Assembly (NCBI GenBank): GCA_951213105.1
Contig: OX578153.1
Coordinates: 49,091,539-49,155,538, forward strand
Source: Amaurobius ferox
Lineage: Eukaryota > Arthropoda > Arachnida > Araneae > Amaurobiidae
DNA: 64,000 nucleotides
Direction of reading: 5' to 3'
In this document: one piece after another, positions 20,161-33,119 of the stretch
Layout: every line of letters starts with the position of its first letter
Position numbering within the stretch: the first letter of the stretch is position 1
Made by a program: the position numbers and the translations under genes
The notes under the pieces: model-generated
Databases searched by the model: none
What the model saw: the letters and a program-made list of their open reading frames with translations, nothing else
Told to the model about the DNA's origin: nothing

Positions 20161-22305
20161 GTGAAATTAGAATTCTGTATTATAGCAGGCTAGTACATAA
20201 GAACCAGAGTATATAAAATACAGCCGTCTAGTATATAAGAAATGCACTTTTCTACGTTAGGAGTATAATGTTGTTAATGATTATTAATTCTGGAGTTATT
20301 ATTATCACTACTTTCCATAAGCATATATAGCATATTCATATCTAATAATTAAGAATATGATTTTTATGACTACAAAATTGCTTGAAAATGCTGTAAAAAA
20401 CTGCATTTGACCCAAAAATTCTCTATAATTGAAAAGTAGGCCTTAAAAGTTTCACATTTATATGTCCTAACGAAACTAAAAGAAAAGAGAAAAATAGTTG
20501 CATGAAACAAAATTAAAAGAATCTGAAAAATAATTAATTTATTCATTATTGTTAAGTCACCTGAAATTCTTTAGCCAACTCATGACCTATAATAAAAAAA
20601 AAGAATGAACAAGGAATGCAACTTTAATATTTGCCGATCTTGATCTTGTGCTTTTAGAGAAATTCATCTAAACATGCCCTGTTTAAATAAAAGTACCGAA
20701 ATATGCAAAGTAATGATTCGAAAATAGCAAAAACAAGTCCTTTAAAGTGAAAGAAAGAAAAACCTGAAAAAATGCTTTAACAGAGGTACTTAAACAATCT
20801 TAGTTTCTTATGAAATACATTCGTATACACCAGTATTAATTCCCCCCCCCCCCTCCACACAAAAAAGCAAGATAACAAAAGTCATAACTCTATAGACAGC
20901 AAAACCTTTTCTACCTTCAAATTTATAAAGTAATGGCTTAAAATAATAACTTTTGCTACTAACTAAAAGTCCTGGCCGTTCGCCATGTAAATCAGGATGT
21001 ACCTCGTTTCAGGTTTCATGCTTAGAAAAATCCAGAAAATTGAGTAAAAGTGAAAAGTTATAAATTGACTCCTACCTTATACCGAATAATCAACTGATAA
21101 ATTGAAACTTAAGATAAGTAGTTTAAATTAAATGGAAATTTTGCTAAACATTTCAGAACTCATTTGTGAATATGGGGGTGGGGATGTTAGAAAGTTAACA
21201 GTAGTAAATAATTACCGTTTACTAATAGTATATATACACTACTATTTATTAGTTATAGTTTGTTTTGTCTTTTTGTAAACCCAACTACTTATTCTAGTAT
21301 ATAAGTAATTAGCTGTAATTCCTAACTTTTACACTGGAATATTAATGTAAACAATAACAATGCCTCCTGACCTAGATGAAACATGAGTACCGAAACGCGT
21401 AAGTATCGACAAATATTACTTCTCAGGCTTCGATAAGCCTTTTAAATTTTTTAAGATTACAAAGGATACTGACAAATGCGATGTGAAGATAAAAAGTACT
21501 TACATCAAAAATTAAAAGTATTTACACTATTTCAGTATATGCATGTAAAACACAGCTTATCTTGCTCTAAAGACAATAGGGGTGGTTTCTAATGCCATAA
21601 AATATCGCCAAGGAGCAGACTATTGAGGTTGCTACCAAACCTTCTCATTCGAAAATCCCTTCAATGACAATTGAACTGTTAAACAGTAGTCATACCAACG
21701 AATTAGTATATATGGAGGGAGTGCGGTCCTATTTTCCCCATGCTAGTAGCATGGTCAAACACGTAGTAAGGACGGGAGAAGGACTTTCATGATTTGGCGA
21801 TTTATCGCCTAAACTGTGTAGTGTACCTTCTGTTTCTGTTTTAACTTCTATTAAAGTCGAGGATGAATGGGAAGTTATTACACGTGTTATACGTTATAAG
21901 ATTTAAAAAAAAATATATGAAGAAAAATACGAAATGGGATTAGAATATTTTTATTACCAAAAAATTGTATTACTAAAGAAAAATTTTGTTAATGAAGTCA
22001 ATTTCTTCAAAAAAAATTGAACTGCAAAACAATTGCAAATAAAATATGATATGAAATAAATTACAAGTATACAAATTGAAGAGTATGTATAATATATTTA
22101 AAAACAATTATAAAGTATATGAAAGAATAGTGTGCATGCTTGCTTAAAATGTAGAATTCTCCACTTTTATCCAGATAAATTTTATCTCTGAAAGTTATGT
22201 TAGCATTATCCATATCTGCTTTGAGGCGTAATACGACTGAGTCATTCTTACATCTAATTTATTTTAATATATTGTATGCGTACCGTCAAATATAAAACAA
22301 TGTAA
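20161..22305. other. Long AT-rich noncoding stretch
   Basis: No supportable gene. Near 21360-21440, 'gaaacatgagtaccgaaacg' followed by 'cttcgataag' resembles wording seen in retroelement ends, but I cannot assign it. A C-run lies near 20842. Confidence 0.35.
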
Positions 22306-22307
22306 TA

Positions 22308-23313
22308 CAGTAAAACCTGTAAAGTTGGACACCTCTATATGTTGGACACCTGTCTATCTTGGACACAATTCGGTGGAACGGAACGAATTCCTATGTTTTA
22401 ACATGTATATAATACTGTCTAACTTGGACACCTGTCTATCTTGGAAGTTGGACGCTGTTTACATTACTAAGTTGGAAAAGTTCCTAAAAATTGGCGTTTG
22501 CATAAAGGAAGTAACCTACCACTTTTGATCTTTCTTATCTATCCCCAGGGATTATCATTTGTTGTTGATCCCTAGAAGTATTCCATTTTTGTTGTTATCA
22601 CTTCCAGGAAGCTCTTATCTGCCCACATTTCTTTCTTATTGTTGCTAAGGGGTCGTCCCACCATTCCACAACCCTCAATTATGTATCAGAACCTTTTTGT
22701 TATCACTTTGTTTACACACACAACAACAACACACTTGAAGAATGGCCATTTGTAGCTTCCCCTACGCCATCTTTGCATTGTCCAATTAGATTTCTGCATC
22801 TTCTGAATAAAAAGGGGTTTATCTACCCTCAAAAGTCACATTTGTTTCTTAGTGCATTCTGGAAAGGTGACTGTGATTTTAGTGACATGCACATTAGTTT
22901 TTAATAATGAGTAAACGTAAAGTAGTTGAGCTAACTATTGAAAAGAAAAAAAAAATTCTTGATTGCCTAGACAAAAGTGACAGCTGCAGAAGTTGGCAGA
23001 GGAGTTCGGCATATCAAAATCTACTGTTTCCAATATAAACAATAAGAGATCTGATATGATACATGCATGGGAACTGAACTGCTCTGGAACAAGAAAAGGA
23101 ATGTGTATCATAAGTATTTTGTAACAGTAATTACAATATTTAATTAAAACCATTGGCTTATTAGTATTTTCTATACGTTAAAAATGAAGTCTTTTGATGT
23201 GCTTTATTGAAGGATGAAAATGAAATTTTATCACACTGTCTATGTTGGACACCTGTCTAAGTTGGACGCTTTTAGGGGGGACCGTGAGTGTCCAACTTAG
23301 ACAGGTTTAACTG
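22308..23313 (+). mobile_element. Tigger/pogo-type element, shortened (1006 bp)
   Basis: The ends 'cagtaaaacctgtaaagttg' and, reversed, 'cagttaaacctgtctaagtt' are imperfect terminal inverted repeats flanked by TA (22306-22307, 23314-23315). Further 'ttggacacctgtcta' words occur near both ends. Only the start of a transposase is present, so it is non-autonomous. Confidence 0.8.
22907..23062 (+). pseudogene. Tigger/pogo transposase, N-terminal HTH remnant
   Basis: From the ATG at 22907 the frame gives 'MSKRKVVELTIEKKKKILDC'. After a one-base shift near 22985 it gives 'KLAEEFGISKSTVSNI'. This is the CENP-B/psq-type helix-turn-helix that opens Tigger and pogo transposases. The CENP-B second domain and the DDE catalytic domain are deleted. 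Confidence 0.75.
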
Positions 23314-23423
23314 TATTTGCAATAATAAAATATTTAACTTTATTTACATTTTTTTTGGTTATAAAATGACATTTTAGAATAAAATACAAAATTATGCCTA
23401 AATTCATAAATAGGGGCTCAGAT

Positions 23424-23462
23424 ATTGAAACAGCTATGATTCTTAATCATAGCTGTTTCAAT
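23424..23462. repeat. Perfect 18 bp hairpin with 3-base loop
   Basis: The arm 'attgaaacagctatgatt' (23424-23441) is an exact reverse complement of 23445-23462, separated by 'ctt'. It lies 110 bp outside the Tigger-type element. Function unknown. Confidence 0.8.
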
Positions 23463-24840
23463 CAGCTTTTTCATCTCTTCCTCCTGACAATATCTTTATT
23501 TAATTCCCATTACCCCCCCCCTTCCTTTTTTTGAGTTTTTCGTGTGATATTATTTCATTTTAATCATGTTGTAATTAGTTGATGAAGAAGATATATGTAG
23601 TCCTATTTCAATATAAAATTATTTCAATATAAAATTATTACTTTTGAATCACCTAAGCTAGGTGCCCCAATAGCTTTATTTTCGTCAAATTTCTGTAATT
23701 ATAAGAATTTGGACTTTAATTTATATTAGTCGCACTTGAAAGACTCTGAAACACGACTTTGGTACATAAAACATGATGTAAGTAGAAATATTTATATTGG
23801 TAGAGCTGTTTCTAGATCAAAAAGCCTATTACTTAAATTGTGATGAGGAGAATGTAAGGGTCTTTTAGAGTTAAGATTTCTCATTTAATAGATTGCTAAC
23901 GCGTGATCAAGAAGTCGGTGATTCAAATATTTCTTTGAGCACGGCATATTTCTTTCTCGAGAACTAAACAAGTGTGTAATACCAAAATACTTCTTGAAAA
24001 CAGAGTTTGGTGATATATCCTTTGATATTTAATTTGTGAACAATCGAGATGTTTATATGAAATTAATTCTAACCAACATCGGCATCTATAGAATTTATCC
24101 GGAGAGGGTGGGGTGGGGGGGGGGGGCAATCTCAAGGATAAGATTAATAACATCGACTTATTAAGTACAATTTACTCTGAACTAGAAATGAGATCATGCT
24201 CATATTTCAGATCATATATCTTTATATAAAATGCACCGAAAAATTGTGATGTAAAATCTAACTGACATTTTCAATGAATGTAAAATAAACTTTCAAAATA
24301 AACTATTATATATTATTTTGAAAGTAAAATTTTATCATACGACACGTCTTTAAGCTCATTATCTAAACTCCCTATGTTTCTTCCCTAGCCACCCAATTTT
24401 GCCAAACGTCGCCAAGTACTACCTCGAAGGGAAAACATATGAGGATACCGAAAATAGCTCTATAACTATCACAAAAGTACTCCGATTGTTTTTTTAAAGT
24501 GTTAGAATGATATTATAAGTCTTCTGCAATATCACAAACACCAAAAATAGAGCAAAACTTCTAATAATATAGCATTAAAAGCAATGAAATTAATAGCCAA
24601 ATGAAATGCACCACGCTAAAATCTAACAAAATTACTTCTTAACTATATTTGTAAGATATATAATGCAAAAAAAAAAAACTTACCCATGGAAAGAGCAAAG
24701 TCTTCCTTTTACATGCTTTACCTTGCAGCCGTAAGCACAACAGTACATAAACATTATTTTACTATTTACACTTCTCAAGCACGCTCTCGGTCAGAAATCT
24801 CCATTGAAATGTATAGGGTGAGAGTCGGAAAAAAACGGGT
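23463..24840. other. No gene recognised
   Basis: AT-rich; a G-run lies at 24108-24126. No domain, repeat or RNA I can support. Confidence 0.4.
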
Positions 24841-25560
24841 TCTCAGGAATTTCGTCCTGACTACAACTCCCTTTATTTTTGACGGCGATTGCAACCACAA
24901 GGGTTTCGTCCAGAAAAGAGCACCAGGCGCGAAGCGCCTTTAATCTCCACTCCCAGACTACGACCCGAGGCTGCACAGGAAGCGTCCCCGGTCTATTCTT
25001 TTCGAACCGCCTTGATTTACTCAAATTCTTGCCTTCCACATCCGCAATCCCTTTTAGACTCCTTGTATTCATTCTCCTTGCTCGGTTTGATCTCTTGCAT
25101 AACATGCTCTAACATTGTAACTTGTGCATCTACTCTAGATGCACTCTCCCCCTTTGTGGTTGCCCGCGCCTATCATAGAGGGCGGCACCGCCGCTCCTAA
25201 AGCTCCCCTTCATTATGAAGGTCTGGCCAATGGGCCTGTTCGGTTTCTCAAACTTACATTGCTCAAATGATGTCATGTATCACACAATGCTCTCAGACTG
25301 GAGGTAAAAGCCAAGAGGCTAGGAACTCCCATTATCTCCACATCCCTCGGTCTTTAATCTCCAATCTCCAGGTGTGGTTCTTATCTTCATACTGTGACAT
25401 TATTTCATTTGCCCATAGTGGAGGTTCGAGGTTTCTGATTCACTGTTTTTATTATTTGACTTAGCCTGACCTTTATCTTTGACGGCGATTGCAACCCTTA
25501 AGCTCTCTCCATTATATACTACCTCGATGAGTCATACACTAGAATTGACCACTTTGATAA
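24841..25560. other. GC-richer block bounded by direct repeats
   Basis: More GC-rich than its surroundings. A direct repeat built on 'ttgacggcgattgcaacc' lies at 24879-24896 and 25479-25496, about 600 bp apart. Long open frames on both strands (up to 104 residues) have no recognisable domain, and their overlap argues against true coding. It may be a transposon long repeat or leader region. Confidence 0.4.
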
Positions 25561-27094
25561 GAGAAGGGATTAAGAGGGCGTGTACAAACCAGTGTCACCC
25601 TGGGGAAAAGATTTAGTTTATCACACCATTTACCAGCTGGACAAGAATCGTTGCAAAGGGGCATAGTGTTCTGTTCCACCTACTCGAAAACAACCCAAGT
25701 GGTAACAACTACATATAGTGCATGTGGAAAAGATTCGTGATTTCAGGTGTTCATCTGTGAATATATTGATCTATAGCTCAAGAGTCGATATGACATCGGT
25801 GTGATGATGTAGCTACTCTTCAACACCTAAAGGTAAGTTGCATTTTATATACATAGCTGTAAAATCTACTGATTTTTCCGTTAAATTCCATGTTTTAATG
25901 ATTTCTCTCGTTTCCCCGAGTTTTAATGATAATATCCCGGTCTTTGTCAATTATTTAGAAGTCCCTAAAGTTTTAGTTTTTTAATAAAAATTCTCTGTCA
26001 AAAGGAATTTTGTTCAAGCTGTCACCGCCGTCACACGCTGTTTGCGTTTTCCGTGCATAAATCTAAAACTAGCACTAAGTAAAACTAGCACATCATTTTC
26101 ACTTTAGTGGTAATTCACTTTAGTTTCATATAAGTGTAATTTCGCGCACATAGCATTTCTGTGTTATGTTGAAACATCCCCTTCCATCCATGTTAAATAT
26201 GAAATCATCTGAATTAAAAACATGCAAAACACTCGTATCTTTCTAGTATGTTTTATTATTAATTAATATTTTCTAAAATACTGGTTAATTTTTAAGTGCG
26301 ATTTCGCATGTACAGAATACATTCGCACGTAATGTTGAAACATCCTTTTCCATGTTTAGTTTCAAATTATGTGAATTAAAAAATGTACAGCATCCATTTC
26401 ATGGAAGGATTTTTTATTATAAAATAGTAATGGTACAAATTTGATATAAAGAATTTGGTTTTTGAAGTTTCTTTCTAAAGCGATAAATCGCCAAATGTGG
26501 CGCGAAAATAAATTGCACTTGGCGCGAAATGTCCGGCGATGCTTTTTTTCTGGTAACCCCTTTTAACTTTCTGTTATCTTCGGCTTATGCTATTTTATTT
26601 TTGTTGTGTTGCTGTGTGTCGAAAGCCCAGACCAACCGTGTTGCTGTGTGTGTAAAAATGTATTAAAAACGTGAATACCATACAAAATTAAAGAGATCAC
26701 ATGTTAATAGATAAAATAGTGTAGAAGCAGAAAATTTATGAAGAAATAATGATCGTTCTCTGATGACCGCAATGTGGAAATAGTCATTTGTGCAACTTGG
26801 ATATTTACACGTGATTTTCTTTGAAAAATTTTGGATTTCATTAAGCCAGGTACTGTGCTTTGATTTAAGCATTACTTCTGCTTTGTTTTAGAGGGGGATT
26901 TAAAATTTCATTTTTTGACTGTATTCAAATTTATGATTTTCATGTTACGTCCACGTAGTTGTCGCACAAACAGCCATTAATACGTGAGACGTATCGATTT
27001 TTTGAAATTTCGTTAAAGTAACATCTTTTTTTAATACTTAAACATTATTTTATACTTATTTATGTATTAGATTTTTACAATTTTTTTTCTAAGT
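25561..27094. other. No gene recognised
   Basis: AT-rich. Related segments near 26150-26220 and 26320-26390 share 'tgttgaaacatcc' followed by 'tccatgtt', a small local duplication. 'aaatcgccaaatgtggcgcg' near 26485 echoes the CGCCAA-rich family. Confidence 0.4.
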
Positions 27095-27440
27095 ATCGAT
27101 TTTTAACACTTTACAACATAGTTGAAAAGTGTTTATGACTTTGTTTATCCTGTCTGTCAGTCCGTTAGCACGATAGCTGTCGTAAAAATGACTATCAAAA
27201 TAAAATTCTAGTATCTTGTTCAGACGGTCTGTGGGACCTATAAGAATATAAATGAATAACATCAACCAAATAGTTTTGCATTGAACCCGGGTTGAAAAAA
27301 TGAAAGGCATTGAACCCTGCAGAACCTAATTTTTCAAACATTTTATAAGCGAATTTAAATTCACAAATTGCTTCAAAAGTTTAAAAAAATGCTCAAATTA
27401 TCCCATAAAATATATAAAAATAAATTCAGCAAAATATATT
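27095..27440. repeat. Interspersed repeat, copy A
   Basis: About 340 bp matching 28424-28745: 'aacactttacaacatagttg', 'aaaagtgtttatgactttgt', 'ctgtctgtcagtccgttag', 'cagacggtctgtgggaccta', 'attgaacccgggttg'. No conserved protein. Confidence 0.8.
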
Positions 27441-27939
27441 CAGTAGTTTTTTAGATAAAAATTAAAATAATAATTGCACCCTTTGTATGAAGAGATCACG
27501 CGATCATTATATGAAGAGATCACATGACCCACTTAAAAATAAAATAAGTCATCCATCTTGTGTCAAAATCGTGATTTTTAAAGTACTTTTTATGCATATT
27601 TAGTGTTGTATACATCCTAAAATCACTTTATTTTTGCTTAAATTCCTTACATCTACTTCCTGAAACAAAGCAATTACAATATATTGGAGTTTAAATGATT
27701 ATCAAATTTTGAATATTTCTACAACAAAGCCTAATTTTCACTTATGGAGAATGCAAATACCAAAAGTTTTAAAATGAGTTGTATAAGAATTGCTGCATTG
27801 CTTTACCGCAAAATTATTTAGCTCATGGAGTCTTTAATATAGCTGTTATAAATGAAACATTCATCGACTGTACAAAGAGATTCTGACGATTTTTTTCGAC
27901 GAAGATTTAAGCATAGATTTAAATTTCTTGAACCTCCAT

Positions 27940-28345
27940 GGTTTTAAATTTTAAATAAAGTAAATTATTATGGTATTGTGATGAATGAATGTAATGAAAA
28001 TATGCTTATAAATGAAATGCTGCTCTTATAAAAGGCGATTAATATTTCGATGAAATCATTTGAATAAAGTTCATTTGTTTTCGGTGACGTTTTCAAATAT
28101 AATAAATTATCGTAGTATTATGATAGTTTTAAAAATATTACCAAGGATTGTATCGCATTTTAGAGATGTTTAAACAAGGCAATTTATATTTCAATGCCGT
28201 CATTTGAATGAAGTTCATATTTTTCGATGAAGTTTTAAGTTATCAAATATAATAAATTAATGTAGTATTGTGATAATTTTAAAAATATTAACGATAATAT
28301 ATCGCATTTTCGAGATGTTTGTATAAAATTGCCTTGAAGTTGGAA
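27940..28345. repeat. Tandem repeat of about 150 bp (2-3 copies)
   Basis: The word 'aaatataataaatta' opens units near 28096 and 28245. Each continues with 'gtagtatt', 'ttttaaaaatatta' and 'tatcgcatttt', and ends 'gagatgttt'. A weaker third unit lies near 27950. Confidence 0.7.
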
Positions 28346-28423
28346 AATGTTTCATAATCGATGCTATATGCATAGTTGATCTTTGTAGTTAATTTTATCA
28401 ATGTGGTTTCAATGTTTTTTATT

Positions 28424-28745
28424 AACACTTTACAACATAGTTGAAAAGTGTTTATGACTTTGTTCATTCTGTCTGTCTGTATGTCCGTTAGCTCAATAAC
28501 TGCCGTAAAATTCATCAAAATGAAATATTAGTATGTTTTTCAGACGGTCTGTGGGACCTATGGGAAATAAATGAATAATATCACCCAATTAGTTTTGGAT
28601 TGAACCCGGGTTGCAAAAATGAAATACATTGAACCTTATGAGTGTTAAGTTTTCCATTAAAATCCCCAAATTGCTTCGAAAGTTTTAGGAAATATACAAA
28701 TTATCTTATAAAATGTATAAAAAGTTTCATTAAAATATGTTAGGT
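28424..28745. repeat. Interspersed repeat, copy B
   Basis: Second copy of the repeat at 27095-27440, same orientation, about 1.33 kb away. The region between contains the 150 bp tandem. Confidence 0.8.
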
Positions 28746-29504
28746 TGTGTTATTAATAAAAAAAATTGTTTAATATTCGAGAAAAACAAATTCAATTAAA
28801 TTCTGACTCTTGCTACATTCTCCAGAAAGGAGAAAGAGATATTTTTAATAATAAATATCTTTCCAAGAGTTTAATTATTTTTTTATCATGCCCATGAGCA
28901 AATTATTTTCAAAAATCATAACCAAGTAGGTCATATAGTACAAAAAATAGAATTAAACACGAAATATAGAACCGGTATAATAAGAAAAGGGTGTATAACT
29001 CTTTTCTCGAATTCGAGGATTCTAATCAGGCTGTGTAGAGTTAGTGAGTTTATCGCCAATTTTAATTTGACGCAAATGAGCGCTATTTTGTAAAAATGCT
29101 TAGATATTACATAAAATAGTTCATCACTTCTGCTGCACTGTCAATTTGTGGGCTGCAGTGAGAAAAAATTTTGCCATCCGCAAACCGAACAAGCTTTTAA
29201 TATAACGAGAAATTTATATATTTTAATTATCAAAAATTCTTGAGGGAAATTCTAGCACAAATTAAAAATGTTTATGTTATAATGCGATTTTTGACAAGGG
29301 GAGGCGTGTTGGCATTCATTTAATTTGTATTCCCATTTTTAAAATGTTTGAAAATGTATTTAAACTTTAAATGTTTTTAAATTTATTTTCTAATCTACAT
29401 TTTAAACGTATTTCAATATTTATTAGCTACTCAGGCTGTTTTTCAGCAATTACAGCAAATGATATAGTTCGCCGAGAGTTAAAATAAAAAAAAAAATATT
29501 TCCT
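28746..29504. other. No gene recognised
   Basis: AT-rich noncoding DNA with isolated short frames only. Confidence 0.4.
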
Positions 29505-29925
29505 ATAAAGAAACGTGTTCACTTTTCATATGTAATACCATGCGATAAATTTGGTGATATCATTCTCATGGATTTAGCTCGTTCTATTCATGAAAAAGAT
29601 ACTCTGAGTAATACTTTTGCATTTGTCTTTTATCTGCTGTAAGAATAACTTACTTCTCCATCCAAAACGCTTGGCCAGATTTTGGCGACGAATTTGATGG
29701 AATATCGGCAGCTTTCTTAAAATATTGCTAAATTAACGATAAACTCGCCAAATGGATAAAAATGACGCTAAATCGATGAAAATGACGACTCATTGACGAA
29801 AATTCAATATCTTGGAAAAAATAAAAAAATCAACTATAAAAATAATCTATTTGTTTTTACTGTAAAAGTAAAAAATTCATTGCATTATATAAGGAAAGTC
29901 ATGTGGTGCCCACATCAGATTTTTT
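29505..29925 (-). repeat. CGCCAA-rich interspersed repeat, reverse copy
   Basis: The reverse complement matches 3325-3760 from end to end: 'cattctcatggatttagctc', 'ccatccaaaacgcttggcc', 'ggcgacgaatttgatgg', 'aaggaaagtcatgtggtg'. This full-length agreement gives the best estimate of unit length, about 420-430 bp. Confidence 0.8.
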
Positions 29926-30618
29926 TTTTACGTATTATCCGTTTATCTAAATTCTGAGCCAACACAATTAAAATATTTTTTATTTTAAATGATGAAGTAT
30001 TCATTGATATTACATATAGAGACAGACGATTTATATTACAATGGCGTTACATATATGCCAACTGTTCTGAACTTGGCGGGAGATTCAATATTTTTAAGTA
30101 TTTCTCCCGATTTCCCGCTTTTGAAGACACATCTCCCGATTTTAACGATTTTTTGAAAAAAATCCCTACGTTTAGGGATAACAGCACAAAAAATTCCCTA
30201 TAACAGAAATTTTTCTCTATTTGATCAAAAGTACGTCCATTTGATTGCAGATGCAGCCGTGTTAACTCTCCGGATTTTGGCCGGAGACTCAGGATTTTTC
30301 TTTACTTCTTCGGCCTCCGGATTACTAACGAAATTCTCCGGCTTTTTTTTGTTTGAAATTTATCAATTAACCAGACATGGTATAATTCCTCGGAAACACC
30401 GATTTTCCGCTTTTTAGCAGTGATTTCGACCATTCCCGGGATCGTAGTAAATCCTTAATAAAATGCAGGGTAATGCCAATCAAATTAACGGAGATTTACG
30501 GCCGAGTGTAATGTAAATTAAGATCTCGATTTCTTATTTCATGAAAGTAATAAATATACTTATTCAAAGGTTGTCTAATTCCGCATGAATCGCTAAAATG
30601 TTATTTTGATAATTAATT
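29926..30618. other. Noncoding with CTCCCGATT and CTCCGG word clusters
   Basis: 'ctcccgat' recurs three times at 30105-30140. 'ctccggatt' and similar words recur at 30262-30350. These look like two decayed short repeats side by side. No gene. Confidence 0.4.
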
Positions 30619-30965
30619 TCGCATAAACACTGCGATTGCGCAATTCATTTTCTTCTCATGAATCGCCGAGAGTACAAGAGTATCTTTGTCCATCCATCTC
30701 AATCTTCTACATATTGCATTTTTGATTGACTAAACTAGCTTATTTTCTTATTCTGATTAATTATTATTGTTAATTTCTTAATTATTTTCGCAAAAACAAT
30801 GCGATTGCGCAATTAAGTTACATCGCGTGAATTGCCGAGAGTACGTTAGTATCTTTTTCCATCCATCTCCATCATTTAAATGTTGCATATTAGACCGACT
30901 AAACTAGTTTATTTTCATATTATGGTTAATTATTAAGGTTAATTTCTTTATTACATTTGCATAAT
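30619..30965. repeat. Tandem duplication of about 175 bp
   Basis: Two copies. 'gcgattgcgcaatt', 'gaatcgccgagagtac' or 'gaattgccgagagtac', 'agtatctttttccatccatc' and 'gactaaactag' occur near 30632-30740 and again near 30800-30905. Confidence 0.8.
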
Positions 30966-31093
30966 ACGAATTCGTCTATTTTGAGAAATGGGTAGTATGA
31001 ACTCTGTGAAGGGCTACTTTCCAAACAGTGGTATTAAAGCAATGATTTATTAAAATAAAAAGGAAACCATTTTGGTATGAATATATTTCAGTG

Positions 31094-31135
<42 letters not shown>

Positions 31136-32578
31136 CTTTCTTTAGTGAAAACCTGTGTTTTACCAAACATAAATATTTGTTTCCATTATAAAGTAATTTT
31201 CACAGGATAAAACATTTATATATTCTTTGTTTTATAATTTATTGTCCTGAAATTTTATAAAATTGGTGTCCTGAATTTTCATATTCTATCAGTACTATGT
31301 CTGATATTTAATACAGTATTTTTCTTTTTTATTTCGGGGCTGGGGGGCATTAAGATTAAATAAATATTCAAGAATTAATATTATCAAGTCATTTTTTTAT
31401 AATTTATCACTAACACTGTTTTAATTCAAAAGACAGTTCAAGACTTTTTTTCATGTAAGTTTAAAGCATAATATACTTAAATGGTATACAGTATTTTAAT
31501 GGTTTAAGCAAATATTAAGTGTTATAAGTAAACAATATATTTGCGACAAAATTGTCTCCTGCTTTTTCTGTTTGGAAAATTTGGTATGTTTAGTGTATTT
31601 ATATCCATGAATATAATTCAAATTTAGGGGCGAGGGATGGAGATGAGAAATATCCCTATTTTTCCCTAAATGTATGTTATTTTTATACTGCAACGTTTGT
31701 TATGACATTGAAACGCGTGCTTTTAAAAATCTACTGAATTTTCATCAGTGAGGGTTGACAGGTATGGCGTAAATTGACTGAAGTTCATTTAGTGTAACTA
31801 GCATGGATTTAAAAAGAATGAATTCTGAACCATATCAGCCTCAGGTGTAAATGGTTTAAGGCAATCAAGAAATTCTTATTAGCTACGTTCTGCTAAATAT
31901 TTCCAAATTCTATCAGTAACCCATTTTTTTAGGATAATAGAGAAGATACTGAGGTTGCCATGTGTGTTTTTTTGTATCCATTAAAATGTGTCAAGTAGGA
32001 TAACCAAAAAATTTCTCTTTGTGTGGTCCCATTGGTCCCTTCTAATTTCTTTCATGAGTTCTGAAGAGAAGATTAGTTTGTTGCGTCTTTTGTCACGGAG
32101 TTTGTAACTGTTTAGTTATCTATCAGAATCTAATATGTTGTAGTGTGCAAGACCAGGTGTGACAACAACTTAAAACAGAATGGCTATACATTCTGTCAAA
32201 GTATCATTTGCACTTTAAAAAAAAATTATTTGGCAATGTTTGAATTTGACTGACAGTTCCAATCTTGATAAAATTATTTATCAGTTACATTGCAGAAGAG
32301 ACTAAGATAGCAAAAATTCACTTGAATAAATTGTAATTTAAATTTGTAATGATATTTTAAGCAATTTGGGATTGTATTTGTATGTAAGGTAAATGCAAGA
32401 TTCACTATAACATAACATGAAGACATGATTATTACATATCAGAAATTAACTATCAATTATCAATTCATGCAGATAAACATAACCAAATTAAGTAGCCATT
32501 TACTGTAATTACTTGCCTTTGGAATGATTAGTTTTATTTTTACTTAATTTAAAAGTATATTTATACTTAATGCAAATG

Positions 32579-32637
<59 letters not shown>

Positions 32638-32981
32638 TTAGGATGTTAAATGTAAATGCATTTAAAAAAGGCACACAATAGAAATATTTTCTACTTTAAA
32701 TTGGCATAAAATATAAATATTACCTTTACAAAAATGTAACCGAATATTCGGTAGTCGGTGCAACCCTACTTCACATAATATTGTGGAAATTTGTAAAGGA
32801 TACATATTTTTCAGTTTCCTCCGTTTGTCTTAACTTATTGAGATTATGTTTTTAGTGAACTTATTTTATTTGCCTCTGTTAAAAAAAGTTCTATTTCTGT
32901 TATTAAATAATATAATATAGGAAGTCGTCAAAATTAAGTAATGATATAATATAATTTTTTTTTCTTATTTTTTATTTTCAG
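30966..32981. other. Upstream region of the 825-residue gene; no coding seen
   Basis: AT-rich, with (TA)n runs at about 31097-31132 and 32582-32632. I find no clear TATA-plus-initiator arrangement. A pyrimidine-rich tract ending at AG 32980-32981 looks like a splice acceptor, so the true promoter and first exon probably lie further upstream in this stretch. Confidence 0.45.
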
Positions 32982-33119
32982 ATTTAACAGAAGAACAAAT
33001 ATTTAGTGTCTTCATACTATTTGAAGTCATACATAGCATATAATTCATATGTTGAATCATCTACACTATCCTTAAAATTGTTTTGAAAAGTTCATTTACG
33101 GTTCATCATCAATTGCGGT
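32982..33119 (+). promoter_or_regulatory. Probable 5' UTR part of exon 2, with splice acceptor
   Basis: A T-rich tract from about 32955 ends 'tattttcag' at 32981, a good acceptor. From there to the ATG is 138 bp without ATG-led reading in the coding frame. The start context 'gcggtatgg' has G at -3 and G at +4, favourable for initiation. Confidence 0.5.

Noticed and set aside
24791..25200. Overlapping frames of 77-104 residues on both strands
   Set aside because: They shadow one another across a GC-richer block and none has a recognisable domain or consistent signals.
30054..31770. A DNA element bounded by 'atgccaactgttctg' and a reversed end near 31760
   Set aside because: The supposed inverted ends share too few bases in order.
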